Below are positions 1-12,579 of a stretch of 64,000 nucleotides of DNA, piece after piece; position 1 is the first letter of the stretch; each line of letters opens with the position of its first letter. The translations under genes were made by a program, and so were the position numbers. The stretch covers positions 102,020,836 through 102,084,835 of the forward strand of contig OX421962.1 in the NCBI GenBank assembly GCA_949128115.1, in the 5' to 3' direction. The stretch is from Anaspis maculata (lineage: Eukaryota > Arthropoda > Insecta > Coleoptera > Scraptiidae). Under the pieces are notes generated by a model. It had not been told where the DNA came from. It saw only the letters and a program-made list of their open reading frames with translations, and did not search any database.

Positions 1-148
1 ATCAACAAAAAACAGGTAAGAGGTGAATGAGTAGAGAAGTTGGAGTTGGTCATACTTTTTGTAAGCAAACGGAAAGAAGAAGTATGTTTAACGCATTCGC
101 CCGAAATTCCCGAGAAGTTACCCATCACAAACCCCACAGATACATACT

Positions 149-336
149 TACATACAAAACAGAACAATGGTTAGTTAAGAGTAATCACATACAGTAAATA
201 ACAGTAAATACAAGAAAATCGACTCGAGCCAACCTGTGGCCCTACATACAAAACAGAACAATGGTAAGTATACAGTAATCACATACAGTAAATAACAGTA
301 AATACAAGAAGATCGACTCGAGCCAACCTGTGGCCC
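149..336 (+). repeat. 94-bp tandem duplication
   Basis: Two adjacent copies (149-242 and 243-336) start TACATACAAAACAGAACAATGG and end GACTCGAGCCAACCTGTGGCCC, differing at a few positions. It is probably a recent local duplication. Confidence 0.85.
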
Positions 337-3300
337 TCTCTTCATCGTTTTACGTAATTCCCACCAAATAAGAAAAGGTTAGTAGACTTAACAAGGCAGA
401 TTCATACAAGTGGTGGACCCCCCTCCAGGACACCGAGAAGCGGCAAGTCTCTCTTTCCTTCTTTCACTTAAATGTATAACCCGATAATGAACAATGAAAT
501 GTGAATGAATCATTAAAAGTACTGTTCTCTATTTAGCAGCTGATTTGGCATAGCAGAGATTCATTTTGTCGTCTTACAGTTTGTGACGTAACTTGTGGAA
601 AAGAAACGATAATGAAACCTCGAAAAACGCGCGACAGCGCAATTCTGAGGTCACGTCATGAGTGCGCAAAGTGCACACTCACTAGATTACGGCCTTTGCC
701 ATCAACATTGAGATCATTTTGGAGTAGATAGATTACACAGAATTCAAAGCACCTTGATTTCAAAGGGGAAAAACTGCGGGTTATGCAAGCCTTTTGAGAA
801 CAAAGAGAACAAAGAATTTTGAGTCATGTACAATAATTTTGCGGACAAAATAGGTTTTCAAATGCATGATTTGGTGAGTGGGTGGAAACCAAAATTACGG
901 TACAATAATAGAAGAAAGATTGACCTTGAAATTGTCAAAACGACGCACTCTCGTTGCACTGAAAAATCACGTGCTCTTCACCACAGCTGATTCTCTTCTC
1001 CGTCTGCCCGCGGCTGCCGCTCGCCCAGCGCCGTCTCCTTCGCCCACCGGCAAACGCTACGAACGTCAACGACCGTACCTACTTCAGGTACCAACGTACA
1101 AACAAAACAAAATGGGAATACCACAAGCTGCTATAGTCCTTTTTTTAAGTCTATTGTGGTGCAAATGACACACCTTTGCATTCACCGTCTCTTTTGACCC
1201 TCCATAACTCCAAAAATGGAAGCTCTATTCTTTTTAACATTTTTCTGATACTTTTGAAGCATTTCTCTAACTGCGGTTCAATTTCCTACCCCAAAATTTG
1301 CAAACACCCTGTATAGGTATGTATGATGTTATAGTGATCTTCTAGCGGGAACTGAAATATTACCATACTGCTCCTGAGTTCTTCATGAGTCTTTGAAAAA
1401 ATAACAAAATCAGCGGTCTGTGGTCAGTGACTATTTTGAATTTCCTTCCATAAATATAAGGTCGAAATTTCTTCAAAGACCGACTATTCAAAAATTGTTC
1501 CCTGTGCATAATAGGCCAATTTTGTCCGGTTTTGGTTAACTGGCGACTGGCGATATGGCTAACGACGACAGTAGAAGTAGAGTGAGAAAGAGCCAGAAAA
1601 AATGCAGAATCCTGGCGGATGCAAAAACAGATGTCTTGTTCAAAAAAATAACCAACTTCGTCTTGAGTTTCATGAGACTAGAGAGTTCGATATAGTGACT
1701 TGTGACTTACAGTTTCTGGCAATTTTCTGTGGAGACACAACTGAAGGGAAAGCAAGTTTTCGAACGAAAATTGAAGACAGTCTCACCAGTTACCAAAAAG
1801 TAATCCGAAAAAATCTTTACGTTAACCCAGTTTGAGCCAATGTTCAACCACCTCTCATTTATTACACAGTTGTCATGACTTACTTGCTTTTGTATTGCTT
1901 GGTCTAAACTCGGTCCATGTGAGCTGGACATTCATACAATGTACTCTTTGACTAAATATGCAAAACCGAAGAGACGGTTTTCCTCGTTCCTCGTCTACAA
2001 CCACAACCCTTCACCAATGCACAAACAAATTTCACTGTAACGTGAATGCGGATGAGGCGCCGAAACCACCGCTTTTTTATTCACATTGCCCTATTGTTTA
2101 TCATGTCGTTTAGACAACGCATTAATAAATCAGCTGCTAGCGGCACACGCTCTGGTGTCGGGCAAAAATGCCGCAGCAATGTGGCATACATGGAATTTGG
2201 AAACGAAAGGGCGTTTCACACCGCACATAGTCCCACATACACACACCACCGACAGCCAGAGCTCCGCCATTATAATTCCTGGAAGGTTAATGAAAAATTG
2301 GAACACGGGCAACGAGGCGAATTAGGCGGATCGCTGTAGACGCATTCACAGGGAACTTTGTTATCCTGTCAGCGGACTGTGGCCGTTATCAATGCGCCGT
2401 TCGAAATTAAATAAGGCTTATTATCCTGCTGGCAATTGTCCTGATGCACAGCAATTCTGCACAAAGCGTTTCAAGTCGTAATTGACAGGATCGGATGGAT
2501 AGTATTTCACTGGTGATTTCCCAGTCCAGGCGTAAGTTGATCATGAGCAGTAAAGTAAGTTGTTGTTGTATTTCTCCTTAAGTGTCCACTCTTTGCTACA
2601 ATGCTCAACACTGGATCCCTCAAGACGGAACGGAATTGTCGCACAATTGAACGCGAGTGTCTTGCGCTTCTCTTCGGTATCAAGCGTTTCGGGTGGCCGC
2701 ATTCAAGAACTCGTTGAGGAGCCACATGCTCGCTTCAGGACATCACCCTGTATGGATACACGGCAGAGGAAGCTTGATCAGCTTCCGGTCCAGTTGGTGC
2801 ACTCTCCACGGGACCGTATCAGAGCCGCAGATTAAGGAGAGGGAAGCCGGAGCCAATTTGTTGTAATTTGCTTTTTCTCATTCATCACGATCGCGCGGCA
2901 AGCATTCACTCTAATTTTCCGTGAATTTCCTCTCCATTGTTTCTTGTTTGCTTGCTATTGCTCGGAAAGTCGTGTTGTTGAATTTTAATATTACGCTTGA
3001 GGATGGCAAAAAAAATTCACCGCGCGCTCTCTGGTAATGTCGGTGCGTGGTGGTGCGCCCCCGCCTTGTTGAAGTTGCCTCTGCTATGGCACACCGGGGA
3101 CTCTCCAGTCGTTTACGGGGTATATTTTATTATCTAGCCGAAAAAAACGTTTCGGTATATTATGAAAAGTTTTGAAAACGTTTGGTTAAAGCTGCTGATG
3201 AAAGCGCTACTGCTACTACGCTTGGGAGTAGCGCAGCAACGCATTCAAAAACTAACAGTTCCAAACATGCCGTAGTTAATGATTATTGTTTGTATTGTAC

Positions 3301-4511
3301 GAAGCAAGCCAACCGCACAAATCATCATGTTTCGTAAGCGGAAACTCGGAAAGAAACATTCACTAAACAAAGACGCGAGTCGTAAGATTGATCGAAATGA
3401 TAATTACATCGCGCGCTTCCATTCAGACGAAAACGCTTTTGTATTCCTTCTCGGTCCTTTTTTCAGCCATTAGGTACCATCAATGTCTTGGGGGGAGGCT
3501 CCGCCATCGAAATGGGTTAATCCGGGCGTGTTCGCCGCAATTGTAGCCAATTAAGGCTTAATTTGGTCTAGTTTCGAGTGCTTTTCGTTTCTCATCTGCA
3601 TCAACACCGGCACTGCTTGCTGGCCTTCCCTGGTGCTCCATTTGCAATAAGCTGCATCCCAATCACTTTTCTGCTCCGCCAGGTAGGCACTCTTCAATTA
3701 AGCTTTCCTGGAGTTCATGCAGCTACTTTCGGCGAAGGCAATATGGATGGCGTCTAGCCGTGGTCTGATGCCGATGAATATTCATAAATAAATAATTCGG
3801 GCGGTGGCGCACCGCAGGAGGCAATGATTTTAACTCGCGGCGGCGGCGCTACCACCCCACGGTTTGCATATTTTATGTACCCAAAGACGGATTTGACGGG
3901 CTTCCCACGAAATAATGCGCTTTTGTCTAGCAGTAGTGGATGGGTATTAGGCCAAATGGGACATAATGGAGGAAGACTTACGAACTGCTTAGAGTAGGTA
4001 TAAGCTGTGCAGCACTCTGTGAGGGAGTTTTCTTGACTAGTTAGGTATCCTGTCCTGACTCATCGAAGATCGCTTGCGGGAAGCAGGAAACTGGGCTGGA
4101 AGTCTCTCTAGCTCCAGAAAAGCATATCTACACACCCCTCAACGCTTCATTAATGTTGACGAAGCACCTTCACCGGAGAGTCGTAATCGCTGCGCCCTGT
4201 GGAGCGATGTAGACGGTGCTACGGGTAGTCAGGGAATGGGACTGCGATAAAAACTAACTTGCCTTATTGGCCGGGGACACTCCGAGGTCGCTTTAGCGGT
4301 TTCAAACTTCTTCCGCAGCCTATGCAGCTCCAAGTCCTTTGCTTAATAATTTGCTGGTATGCGGCACTGCTCTATGGTAGTAGGTTTGTCCGCGTAGTTT
4401 CGGAAAAATTAAGTACGATGTGTCAATGGGGTATCAAGCCAAAAAATCAAACGTGCTAACCCAGGCACAAGTTCAAAAATATTTCCATAGAGCTCCGAAT
4501 GACTTTAGTAC
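337..4511. other. No gene recognised (probable CASK intron)
   Basis: Both strands were searched for CASK L27 or kinase exons and for TE domains, without success. Short ORFs here lack splice context and familiar motifs. A block at 1135-1190 (GTGGTGCAAATGACACAC) recurs at 62110-62155, so part is dispersed repeat. Confidence 0.5.
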
Positions 4512-6377
4512 GGGGGCATAGGTCGTGCCGTGTGCAGCTTCGTGAAGATATATAGGGATATGTCTTAGTCGATTCCTGGGGGGTCAAGGACCATGAAAAA
4601 TGATGGTGGAATATTCGTATCTACTGCAGGCAAATATGGTGGAGGCGCCAAAATGGGCTTCATCTGGTAATTATAAACTGGCTCTAGCTCGTTTGTTTTC
4701 CAACGGATTTCAACATCTGGGACGTCATTTTGTAGACAAAAAAATTCTCTTCTTATTTCATACCTAAATTTACAAACGTCATTCCGTGAAACTGTCAAAT
4801 CTGTATTTATAAGTCATGCTAAATTCCGCCCTTTTTTGAAGGTTATCCGATATTTTTGAAACCTGGCAGTATCATAGATCTTGAAGTGCTCTTTTAGAAT
4901 TTTTACTTTTCCACTTCGTATCTTTGCCGTTTTGGCCGCCATATTGAAAAGATGGCGCCCAAAAAACAGTTTTTTGTCAATATCTTGAATTCAACTGACT
5001 CAAGATTGAAATGTGTGTATGCGGAGGAAAGCCCATTCCAATCTCTACAATTTGACATATCAGTCATTAATGTGCGATTTACGGTTCTTGAGTTAGAGCT
5101 TTCAGAACTTCCGGAAGCATCAACTTTCGGCATTCAATCAGCATGTTAAATTGATACCATCGTCATGTAGTAGGCAAATAACCCATCAATAGCTCTTGGC
5201 CATTAACCATAGATGACAAAAATTTAGAAAATCGATCATGGTGATGTTATTTGTGTAATTACAGGGTGAACTGTGAAAGCAAACTGACTTTAGAAAGAAA
5301 TAAAGGTAATATAGCATTTGAAGGATATCAGATACATTCGAAACTCATTATTATGATGAGATTTGGGGTCATCATTCAGAATATCCACTTTTCTACTTCG
5401 TATCTTTGCTGTTCTGGCGATAATTTTGAGAAAATGGCGCCCAAAAAAACATATTTTCGATTTTTTTTCGAAAATTTGTCATAAAACTTGAGAATTCTTA
5501 TCAAGAGTGAAGGTCTATTAAATTGTCTATAATTTGACGTCTGAATCACTCATGTGCGACTTACAGTTCTCAAGCTATACCTTCTCAAAGTTGATTTTCC
5601 CTTAGAGTTCACCCTGTAGTTGCATAGCAACCGTTACCATGCTTGATTTTCTGGATATTAATGGTCTGTGGTTGACAATTTATCATTATTTATGGTTAAT
5701 TTGACTGCCACGTGGAGCTAAGCTTAACTTGACATGCTGATTGGATGACAAAAGTTGATGCTTCAGGGAGCTCTGGAAGCCATAACCCAAGAACCGAAAA
5801 TAGCACGTACACGAGTAAGGTGTCAAATTGTAGATAATTGAATAAGCTTTCATTCGCATACAAACGCTTCCACCTCACATTGACTGAAATGAAGATATTG
5901 ACAAAAAACTGTTTTTTGGGCGCCATCTTTCCAATATGGCGGCCAAAACGGCAAATATACGAAGTGGAAAAGTGAAAATTTGGAAAGGGCACCTCAAGAT
6001 CTATAATACTGCCAAGTTTCAAAAATATCAGATAACCTTGAAAAAAGGCCGGAATTTGGCATATCTTATGGAGACAATTTTGACAGTTTCCCGAAATGAC
6101 GTTTGTAAACTTAGGCATAAAGTAAGAAGAGAATTTTTTTGTCTACAAAATGATGTTTCAGATGTTGAAATCCGTTAAAAAACAAACGAGCTACAGCCAG
6201 TTTCCTATCATCAAATGAAGCCCATTTTGGCGCCTCCACCATATTTGCCTGCAGCAGATGTCAATATTCCACCATAATTTTTCATGGTCCTTGATCGCCC
6301 AGGAATCGATTAGGACATATCCCTATATATCTTCACGAAGCTGCACACGGCCAACCTTTTTTTGACCCTATGCCCCC
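4512..6377. mobile_element. 1.9-kb foldback element with ~700-bp arms
   Basis: The left arm from GGGGGCATAGG (4512) to about 5215 is repeated inverted from about 5665 to CCTATGCCCCC (6377). Shared blocks include the GTGCAGCTTCGTGAAGATAT type ends, GGTGGAGGCGCCAAAATGGG and ATGGCGCCCAAAAAACAG. The hinge holds another element (5262-5621) with a third, diverged copy of the ATGGCGCCC block. ORFs of 65 and 140 codons in the arms resemble each other only because the arms are copies. Confidence 0.8.
5262..5621. mobile_element. Nested element with ACAGGGTGAAC ends
   Basis: ACAGGGTGAACT (left) and AGTTCACCCTGT (right) are inverted ends in the hinge of the 4512-6377 foldback. The interior TTCTACTTCGTATCTTTGC block matches the arms of the host element. 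No target duplication is obvious. Confidence 0.55.
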
Positions 6378-6726
6378 TGACTACTTTGCTTATGAAAGTA
6401 AATAAATTATTCAATCCACGTACCTGTTTATCTAATTTCTTACATATGTTTGGCCGCTTTGATAGTTGGCAAATTTGGTGCGTATTGCTCGGATGATCTG
6501 TTTGAAGTGCTTCTGAACGATGTGGAGATTTCCAATGAACGCGTCTCTATCCGCGACACCAACACTCCATTCCCAGATCTTTCGTGGGGACTAAACCTAA
6601 ATGGGTTGAAATCCTACGGCGCTATCAATTTACTTCAATACACTGAGCTCGGTAGCGACCGCTTTTTTTGCAACACCTACCTATCTGGCAAACTGATTGG
6701 ACAACCATCGGGTCGAGATTTAGTGG

Positions 6727-7005
6727 TCAAAATTCCTCAGAAAGTTGCGGCTTTCTTGCGTTCAGCAAACCAGGAACGTTACACGGGCCCTGTTTCCGCC
6801 TCACGGCGGCCACCCTCTTGGCCGATTGAAGCGGCGACGTCATGCAGCTCAAACAGTTGGGGAGCTGGAAATCAAGGAATCCTCGAATTTGTCTAATCGT
6901 GTTCGGAATGTTCGTGTCTTCCTTGACGGCTCGGAGATGTCTAGGCTGAGGGGAGTTGAAATCTTGAGAAATTACATGAGCCAAAAACTTCGACGATTCC
7001 CGGCC
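6727..7005 (-). pseudogene. Ty3/gypsy polymerase relic, C-terminal piece
   Basis: The minus-strand frame continues from the copy beyond 8283: FGRESSKFLAHVISQDF, then LRAVKEDTNIPNTIRQIRGFL. This matches the gypsy pattern CxFG...V.FLGH.IS and the following V.Q.R.FLG region. The frame dissolves after about 95 residues. It is the downstream half of the interrupted reverse transcriptase. Confidence 0.7.
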
Positions 7006-8282
7006 GCGTAAAGGCATTGTTTACTATTGCACAACACAGCACTAAGTTGTACCGCAGTAAGCAATGACCAAAATCACGCCAGCTTTCTCTTCGGCAAACC
7101 TTACCACGGTGCAACACCGCAACGCGTTGTAGTGGAGTAAACATTGTCTTATGATTTCAAGTCTTTTCATTGGGCATTCTTTACTCTATTGCAACCAAAA
7201 TCCAATATGGCAGGTGATGGTGCAAACTCCAGGTGACATTGTCATCCATTTATGAACTATGGTACTATAGATAGATACCTAATCGTACATTCCTGAAATT
7301 TGCATTTTGGAAGTAAAATAAAACCCGAGATGAAACCCAAACTTCTTCCTGAATTACCGTAGGTGACGTTTCTCGTTTGTTTCGCACAAACTTCTTTTAT
7401 GGCAAATTAGTAGACTGCATGGTAATTTTAAGTTTGAAACTGAGGCGCCAAAAAAAATGTCGGTTGTGAATTGACGAGTACATTTAAAAATGACCCTGTC
7501 AATTCATAGCCTTCGAGGAAGTTTGTGAAAAAGAAACGAGACTTTGGCAGGCAATAATTATTGGATAAAAAGGTTTGAGTTTCATTTGACGTCCAACGCA
7601 GAACCTTGAGAATTTTAAAGTAGGTATATGCCGTTCACGTTCTAAATTGAGTAGAATGACTTTTTGGAGCAAAAATAAAGTGACAAGCTGAGAGCTACGG
7701 CCAATGGCACCTACAAAGTTTTGGAGCGAAGCTATTAGTGGCCATCAGTCGTATCCTCCTAGCGCTCCAGCCTGTCACTTTATTTTTGCTCCAAAAAATC
7801 ATTCTACTGGAAAGTTTTATGTCATGTCTATTCATGTCGTTTGGCTGTTTATCATATTTTGATCGCACAACTGCCGTAAAACTCTCACTTTCCTCTTTAT
7901 AATCAAAATGACTCACTTTTCCACCTTAAAAATGCCCAAAGCGGGCAAAATAACATCGCGTCTCACCATTGTTGTTGACGCCATTAATGTTTAACAATGT
8001 GAGACGCATAGCCACTGCATGGCCCATGGCGCTCTAGCGCGAAAAGAACTTCCTATATGGCAGATTGCGTAAAATTCCAATATTAGATTGTGGTTGCAAT
8101 GGAGTGAAGAATGCCCAATGAAAATACTTGAAATCATAAGCAAATGTTTACTCCACTACAACGCGTTGCGGTGTTGCACCGTGGTAAGGTTCGCCGAAGA
8201 GAAAGCTGGCGTGATTTTGGCCATTGCTCACTACGGTACAACTCGGTACTGTGTTGTGCAATAGTAAACAATGCCTTTACGC
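7006..8282. mobile_element. Inverted-repeat element with exact 9-bp target duplication (MULE-like)
   Basis: The ends are GCGTAAAGGCATTGTTTAC (from 7006) and its reverse complement (to 8282), with about 200-bp terminal arms. TTCCCGGCC is repeated exactly at 6997-7005 and 8283-8291. A 9-bp duplication with long terminal repeats points to a non-autonomous Mutator-like element. It splits a gypsy reverse transcriptase frame; removing one duplication restores continuity of that (already decayed) frame. It contains a smaller MITE (7650-7808) and a short hairpin near 7957-8008. Confidence 0.85.
7650..7808. mobile_element. Palindromic MITE, copy 1
   Basis: The ends AGTAGAATGACTTTTTGGAG and the matching reverse complement extend through GCAAAAATAAAGTGACA. 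The related copy at 61795-61968 shares both ends and the interior (AAAGTTTTGGAGCGAA and CCTAGCGCTCCA). It sits in the interior of the 7006-8282 element. The target duplication is not clear. Confidence 0.7.
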
Positions 8283-8760
8283 TTCCCGGCCGAAGACACA
8301 CTTCGCAAGTCCATATTTGAGATAATGGGTTTACAATCTCTCCAGAACCGATTGAACATGCTGAAGGTGCTGCTCATGGTCCTCACTGAAAATAATTATA
8401 TCATCCAGATATACCAATACAAACCGTCCCAGGTAGCCTACCAGTACCTCCTCGGCCATCAATCTCTGGAATGTGCTAGGGGCGTTTTTTCAACCGAACG
8501 GTATAACCCTAAATTGGAACAATCCACCGCTCGGTGTAGAGAAAGCGGTCAGCGGTCGTAAACTTGCTTCTAAGGGGATCTGCCAGCATCCGGTTTTTAG
8601 ATCTAGCGAAGTGAAAACTTGCGCGGAACCAAGGTCTTCCAAGGTCTGGTGAATCAGCAGCAGTGGAGTTAGCTCATCAATCGTCTGGTCGTTCAGCTCC
8701 CGCGAATCTACGCAAAACCGGTATTTTTCTTTCTGCTTCACCATCACCACCACCATGAAT
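8283..8760 (-). pseudogene. Ty3/gypsy reverse transcriptase relic
   Basis: The minus strand reads KYRFCVDSRELNDQTI, FTSLDLKTGCWQIPL, FQFRVIPFG, then after a TGA (8490-8492) KNAPSTFQRLMAEEVL, the catalytic motif YLDDIIIFSEDHEQHLQ (near 8411-8360) and, after another stop, KCVFG. These are the ordered RT blocks of Ty3/gypsy elements. The stops and the 7006-8282 insertion make it non-functional. No LTR is seen. Confidence 0.85.
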
Positions 8761-9810
8761 TACTGGTTGTCATCCACTAGAAATGTGGTGGTTCCAGTAC
8801 GCCTACCACAAATGTGGTGGTGGTGGTGGTTGTGGTGGTGGTCACAGAACAGCCCTTCTCCCTCTACTTGAGTTCATTGGCTTGAGATCTTCATCGTGTA
8901 ATGTAAAGCTTGATGCGGGTAGGTTTGGGGTTCAAAGTATGACTAAATAGACCTATTCGGTGGAAACGAGAGAGACAGACTTATACAGAAATCTGTGTGA
9001 GAAAAGAGACACAGAGTGAGTTGCGCGCGCATCTGAACGACCATCTAGGGAAATTCAGCATGAGGTTTGCGCTCCTGATATTCCCTGCATGTTTCAATTT
9101 TGAAGACGTCCTTGATTTTGACGGAGCACGTGGATTAAGACTTCAACTGCCGTCATTTTGACGTTCACGCTAGTGAGAATTCACTGCTGAATGATGAGGT
9201 GACCTCCACTCAACATATGGAACAAGATGTGTGCCATGGCTACCCCTCTAAAGAAAGGAGAGGCAGAGACCGTGTAACCGCAAAACATACAGGTCAGCAG
9301 CATTCCCACCTATTACAGAACATGTATTCCGGGTCAACCTCATGGAAGAAGCTTTGCATCCTTTGTCACCGACAGCAACTCTTCGAGGGCCTGGAGAACT
9401 ACGACTATGACCTATGAATGCTCCCAGAAGGTGACAGTAGCCGAAGACAGGCTAACCTGTAAGAATTTGTCACACTATCGCGGACAGAAACACTCAAAGG
9501 AACTGGGGGTCTGGGAGTTACTAGCTACTGTCCGTGTTTTCCGCGATAGGGGACTTCCAACCACATCTTGTTGCTTTTAACCACTCTACTTTCAAGGTGA
9601 TGTTTGCAGGGAGCATACATGGTATGTACCAGGGATCACGCGTATGTGCCGTACACTTATCACTTCAACTGTTTGACACTTTGACTTTGATTTTCCCAAG
9701 GATGTCATTTGTCACCATTTCACCTGCACCGTTATCATGGCACCGAGTCGTGCAGATGCGCGCGCAGACCAGGTAAAACTGAATGGGTCTATTGATCGAT
9801 TCGACTTGTG
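8757..9810. other. No gene recognised; GTG-rich microsatellite
   Basis: A (GTG/GTT)-rich stretch lies at about 8813-8842 next to the RT relic. The rest shows no domain or inverted repeat I could identify. Confidence 0.5.
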
Positions 9811-9813
9811 TTA

Positions 9814-11302
9814 ACTGCGCACCAATTGAAATAGGCCACCCAAAGATTTCAGTCGAATTCAAAATGTCGTAGCTTCAAAGGAGGTTGACTAATTTCAAAA
9901 CTTTTTTATTCCTTGGATAGCTCATTTATTGTGCCATAAGATGCTACATTCCATTTTTGGTACAATATTTTGTTATCATTTATACAGAATGTTACATTGA
10001 GGCACTGCAAAATTGTAAAAGTTTGGATTTCTCCCAATCGACGAAAAAAGTTCTAAATGTTTTCTAACCTGTTCTGGGGAACTGGTATACCTGTGTCTCG
10101 GAAAGGTTTTCCAAGTTTACCCTCATCTCCTCTAATTACTGAGAAAACGGGAAAAAGTACTGTTTCAGGCTTTCGGTGATAATTTTTCTCGATGTTGATC
10201 GATCTCCAACCTATGGGGCTTGTGTTGAAGCCAAAGCGCCAAGTCAGGACGATACAGGATGAAAATGTGTTCAAGATCAAAACTTTGAATAGGGGACTCT
10301 ACCAAAAGTTAGCCAAAAATGGCCAGTACTCTGAAATCTGTTTGTGGGAACCAGCAATTAAGTTGACAGCTGTTTTTGAGAGAGCAACTCATTGTGACCA
10401 ATTTGCAACGGCTTCCAGTCCATTTGGCTAGAAACTTTTGGCGTCAAAGCAATAGTCCTCCTGCATGTTTGAATGAAGAAAATCGCCCTCATTCACCTGA
10501 AAAGTTATCGTCACTTAGGTTACGAAAAAATTCATTAGTAACAGCACGTGACAGTTTGAATGCCCTGTTTGTATTAATTATTGCATTTTTCGTAACCTAA
10601 GTGACTATAACTTTTCAGGTGAATGAGCGCGATTTTCTTCATTTAAACATGCAGGAGGACTATTGATTTTGACGCCAAAAGTTTCTAGCCGAATGGACTG
10701 AAAGCCGTTGCAAATTGGCCACAATGAGTTGCTCTCTCAAAAACAGCTGTCAACTTAATTGCTGGTTCCCACTAACAGATTTTAAAATACTGGCCATTTT
10801 TGGGCAACTTTTGATGGAGCCCCCTATTTTAGGTTTTGATCTTGAACAAATTTTCATCCTGTATCGTCCTGACTTGAAGTTTTGGCTTCAACACAAGCCC
10901 CATAGGTTGGAGATCGATCAACATTGAGAAAAGTTATCACCGAAAGCCTGAAACACTACTTTTTCCCGTTTTTTTCTGTAATTAGAGGAGATGGGGTAAA
11001 CTTGAAAAACCCTTCCAAGACACAGATATACCAGTTTCCCAGAACAGGTTAGAAAAAATTTATATATTTTTTTGTCGACTGGGAGGGATCCAAACCTTTA
11101 CAATTTTGCAGTACCTCAGTGTAACACCTTGTATAAATGCTAACAAAATTTTGTACCAAAAATGGAATGTAGCATCTTATAGCACAATAAATGAGCTATC
11201 CAAGGAATGAAAATATTTTGAAATTAGTCAATCTCCTTTGAAGCTACGACATTTTGAATTCGACTGAAATTTTTGGGTGGCCCATTTCAATTGGTGCGCA
11301 GT
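9814..11302. mobile_element. 1.49-kb near-perfect foldback element
   Basis: ACTGCGCACCAATTGAAAT (from 9814) and its reverse complement (to 11302) begin about 720-bp arms that match with scattered differences to a hinge of about 50 bp (near 10533-10585). TTA flanks both ends (9811-9813, 11303-11305), consistent with the TWA target of PIF/Harbinger elements. No transposase is seen. ORFs inside are by-products of the palindrome. Confidence 0.85.
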
Positions 11303-11519
11303 TTATATTGAATAAATTGCATTAATTTGTCATACATACACATGCATTACTGAATTTCTCTACCCTAGGCATATCTATTCCCACTACAGTAGCTGAGGAG
11401 GGCTTGTGAAAACGATACTTTTTCCAAATTCCTCGCCTTTCGAGGACCTGCCTTCAGCAGACTTACGAGACTTACAAGAAATCGGCTTAAAAAAAAGGTT
11501 TTTTTTCAGTGGACATATC

Positions 11520-11745
11520 GCAGTGGACTTGAAAACGGCACCAACATATATTTATGGACGGAAATTCAAAACTGTTACTGACCATAGACCTTTGATTTTG
11601 TATTTTTTTTTTCAAATGCTAAGGAAGCAGCATAACAAAAATCCAGCAAGCGCTAGAAAATCACCATTTCATCATATCATATATTAAAGGCAAAGATAAC
11701 GTAGCAGCTGATGCACTGTCAAAGGCTGTATCAAAATCAATTGGT
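11520..11745 (+). pseudogene. Ty3/gypsy RNase H relic
   Basis: YIYGRKFKTVTDHRPL (near 11550-11595) and, after frameshifts, IIYIKGKDNVAADALSKA (near 11675-11730) are RNase H motifs of gypsy polymerase. The core between them is shortened and scrambled. It has opposite orientation to the 8.3-8.8 kb RT relic, so it comes from another insertion. Confidence 0.75.
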
Positions 11746-12387
11746 GACCCGTCCAATCATTAAAACACAGCAATGAAGTTCGACGAACAACTTTTTGCTT
11801 CCCACAAACTCCCTATTTTCCCTGCACGTGTTAGATTGCTATTAAAAAATCTTTCGCCTTCCGACAGCCGGTGCCGGTAACAGCAACTATAGTGGAGGAA
11901 CTGCAAATCCGGCCGGTGGCGACTTTTTCCTCTGAGCGTTAAATGGTTGTAATAAACCCCAAACGAAATATAAATGAATATCGTTCTAGGGATGTAAAAA
12001 ATTGAAATTAAATGGTTATCTCATATGGCTGAAGTGGCTGGAAAGGAGTGAAGCATCATATATTTATTATTATGGAAACCTTTCAGTCGCCCTCAAATGT
12101 TACACGCCTCCAGCATATCAAACCTTACTCCTTGCTGTCCCCCTAACACCCCCCAAAGCAGAAATCATAATTCGCAGTGGTGTTGTTATTAATGGCCCGA
12201 TGGCTTTCGCGAATACTCAATCGCGTTAGTTTTCTTGTCCTCGAGCCTGCATTTCAGCGTTGCTGATATTATGTTCCCACTTATATACAACAAAGTTTTG
12301 GCAGTTGTGCTCGTTTTTTATCATGTGTTTTTCGTTTTTCTTCCTCTAGTCAGCTCACGACTCTAACCTGGTGTATATTTGTTTCAG

Positions 12388-12579
12388 GCTCTTTTACAAG
12401 CACATGATGTTGTGGCGCACGAGATTTACGGCGAGGACGCCTTGCGGGTCACGCCTCCGCCAATGCTTCCATACCTCAATGGCGGAGAAGACCTGGACGG
12501 CCCCAACGGCGAAGTCGAGATGGAAAACGTAACGAGAGTCAGGCTGGTGCAATTCCAGAAGAACACCGACGAACCAATG
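12388..12579 (+). CDS. CASK: CASK exon a: L27 end and start of PDZ
   Basis: This exon encodes 64 residues from [15 protein letters not shown] to QKNTDEPM, phase 0 at both ends. The acceptor is TTTGTTTCAG at 12378-12387 and the donor is GTGAGCAC from 12580. It holds the last helix of the C-terminal L27 domain, a proline-rich linker ([13 protein letters not shown]) and the first PDZ strand. It is the first CASK exon in the window; the preceding intron fills at least 12.3 kb. Confidence 0.96.

Noticed and set aside
5696..6118. 140-codon minus-strand ORF similar to the 65-codon plus-strand ORF at 4952-5149
   Set aside because: The similarity is explained by the inverted arms of the 4512-6377 foldback. 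The protein has no known domain and starts and stops do not correspond.
6450..6896. 148-codon plus-strand ORF
   Set aside because: It begins with TTG, overlaps the gypsy relic on the other strand in its second half, and has no recognisable motif.
1..12387. Upstream CASK exons (L27 or kinase domain)
   Set aside because: I searched for the residues expected before ALLQAHDVV (TQPHF-like end with a GT donor) and saw none. The upstream exons probably lie outside the window.
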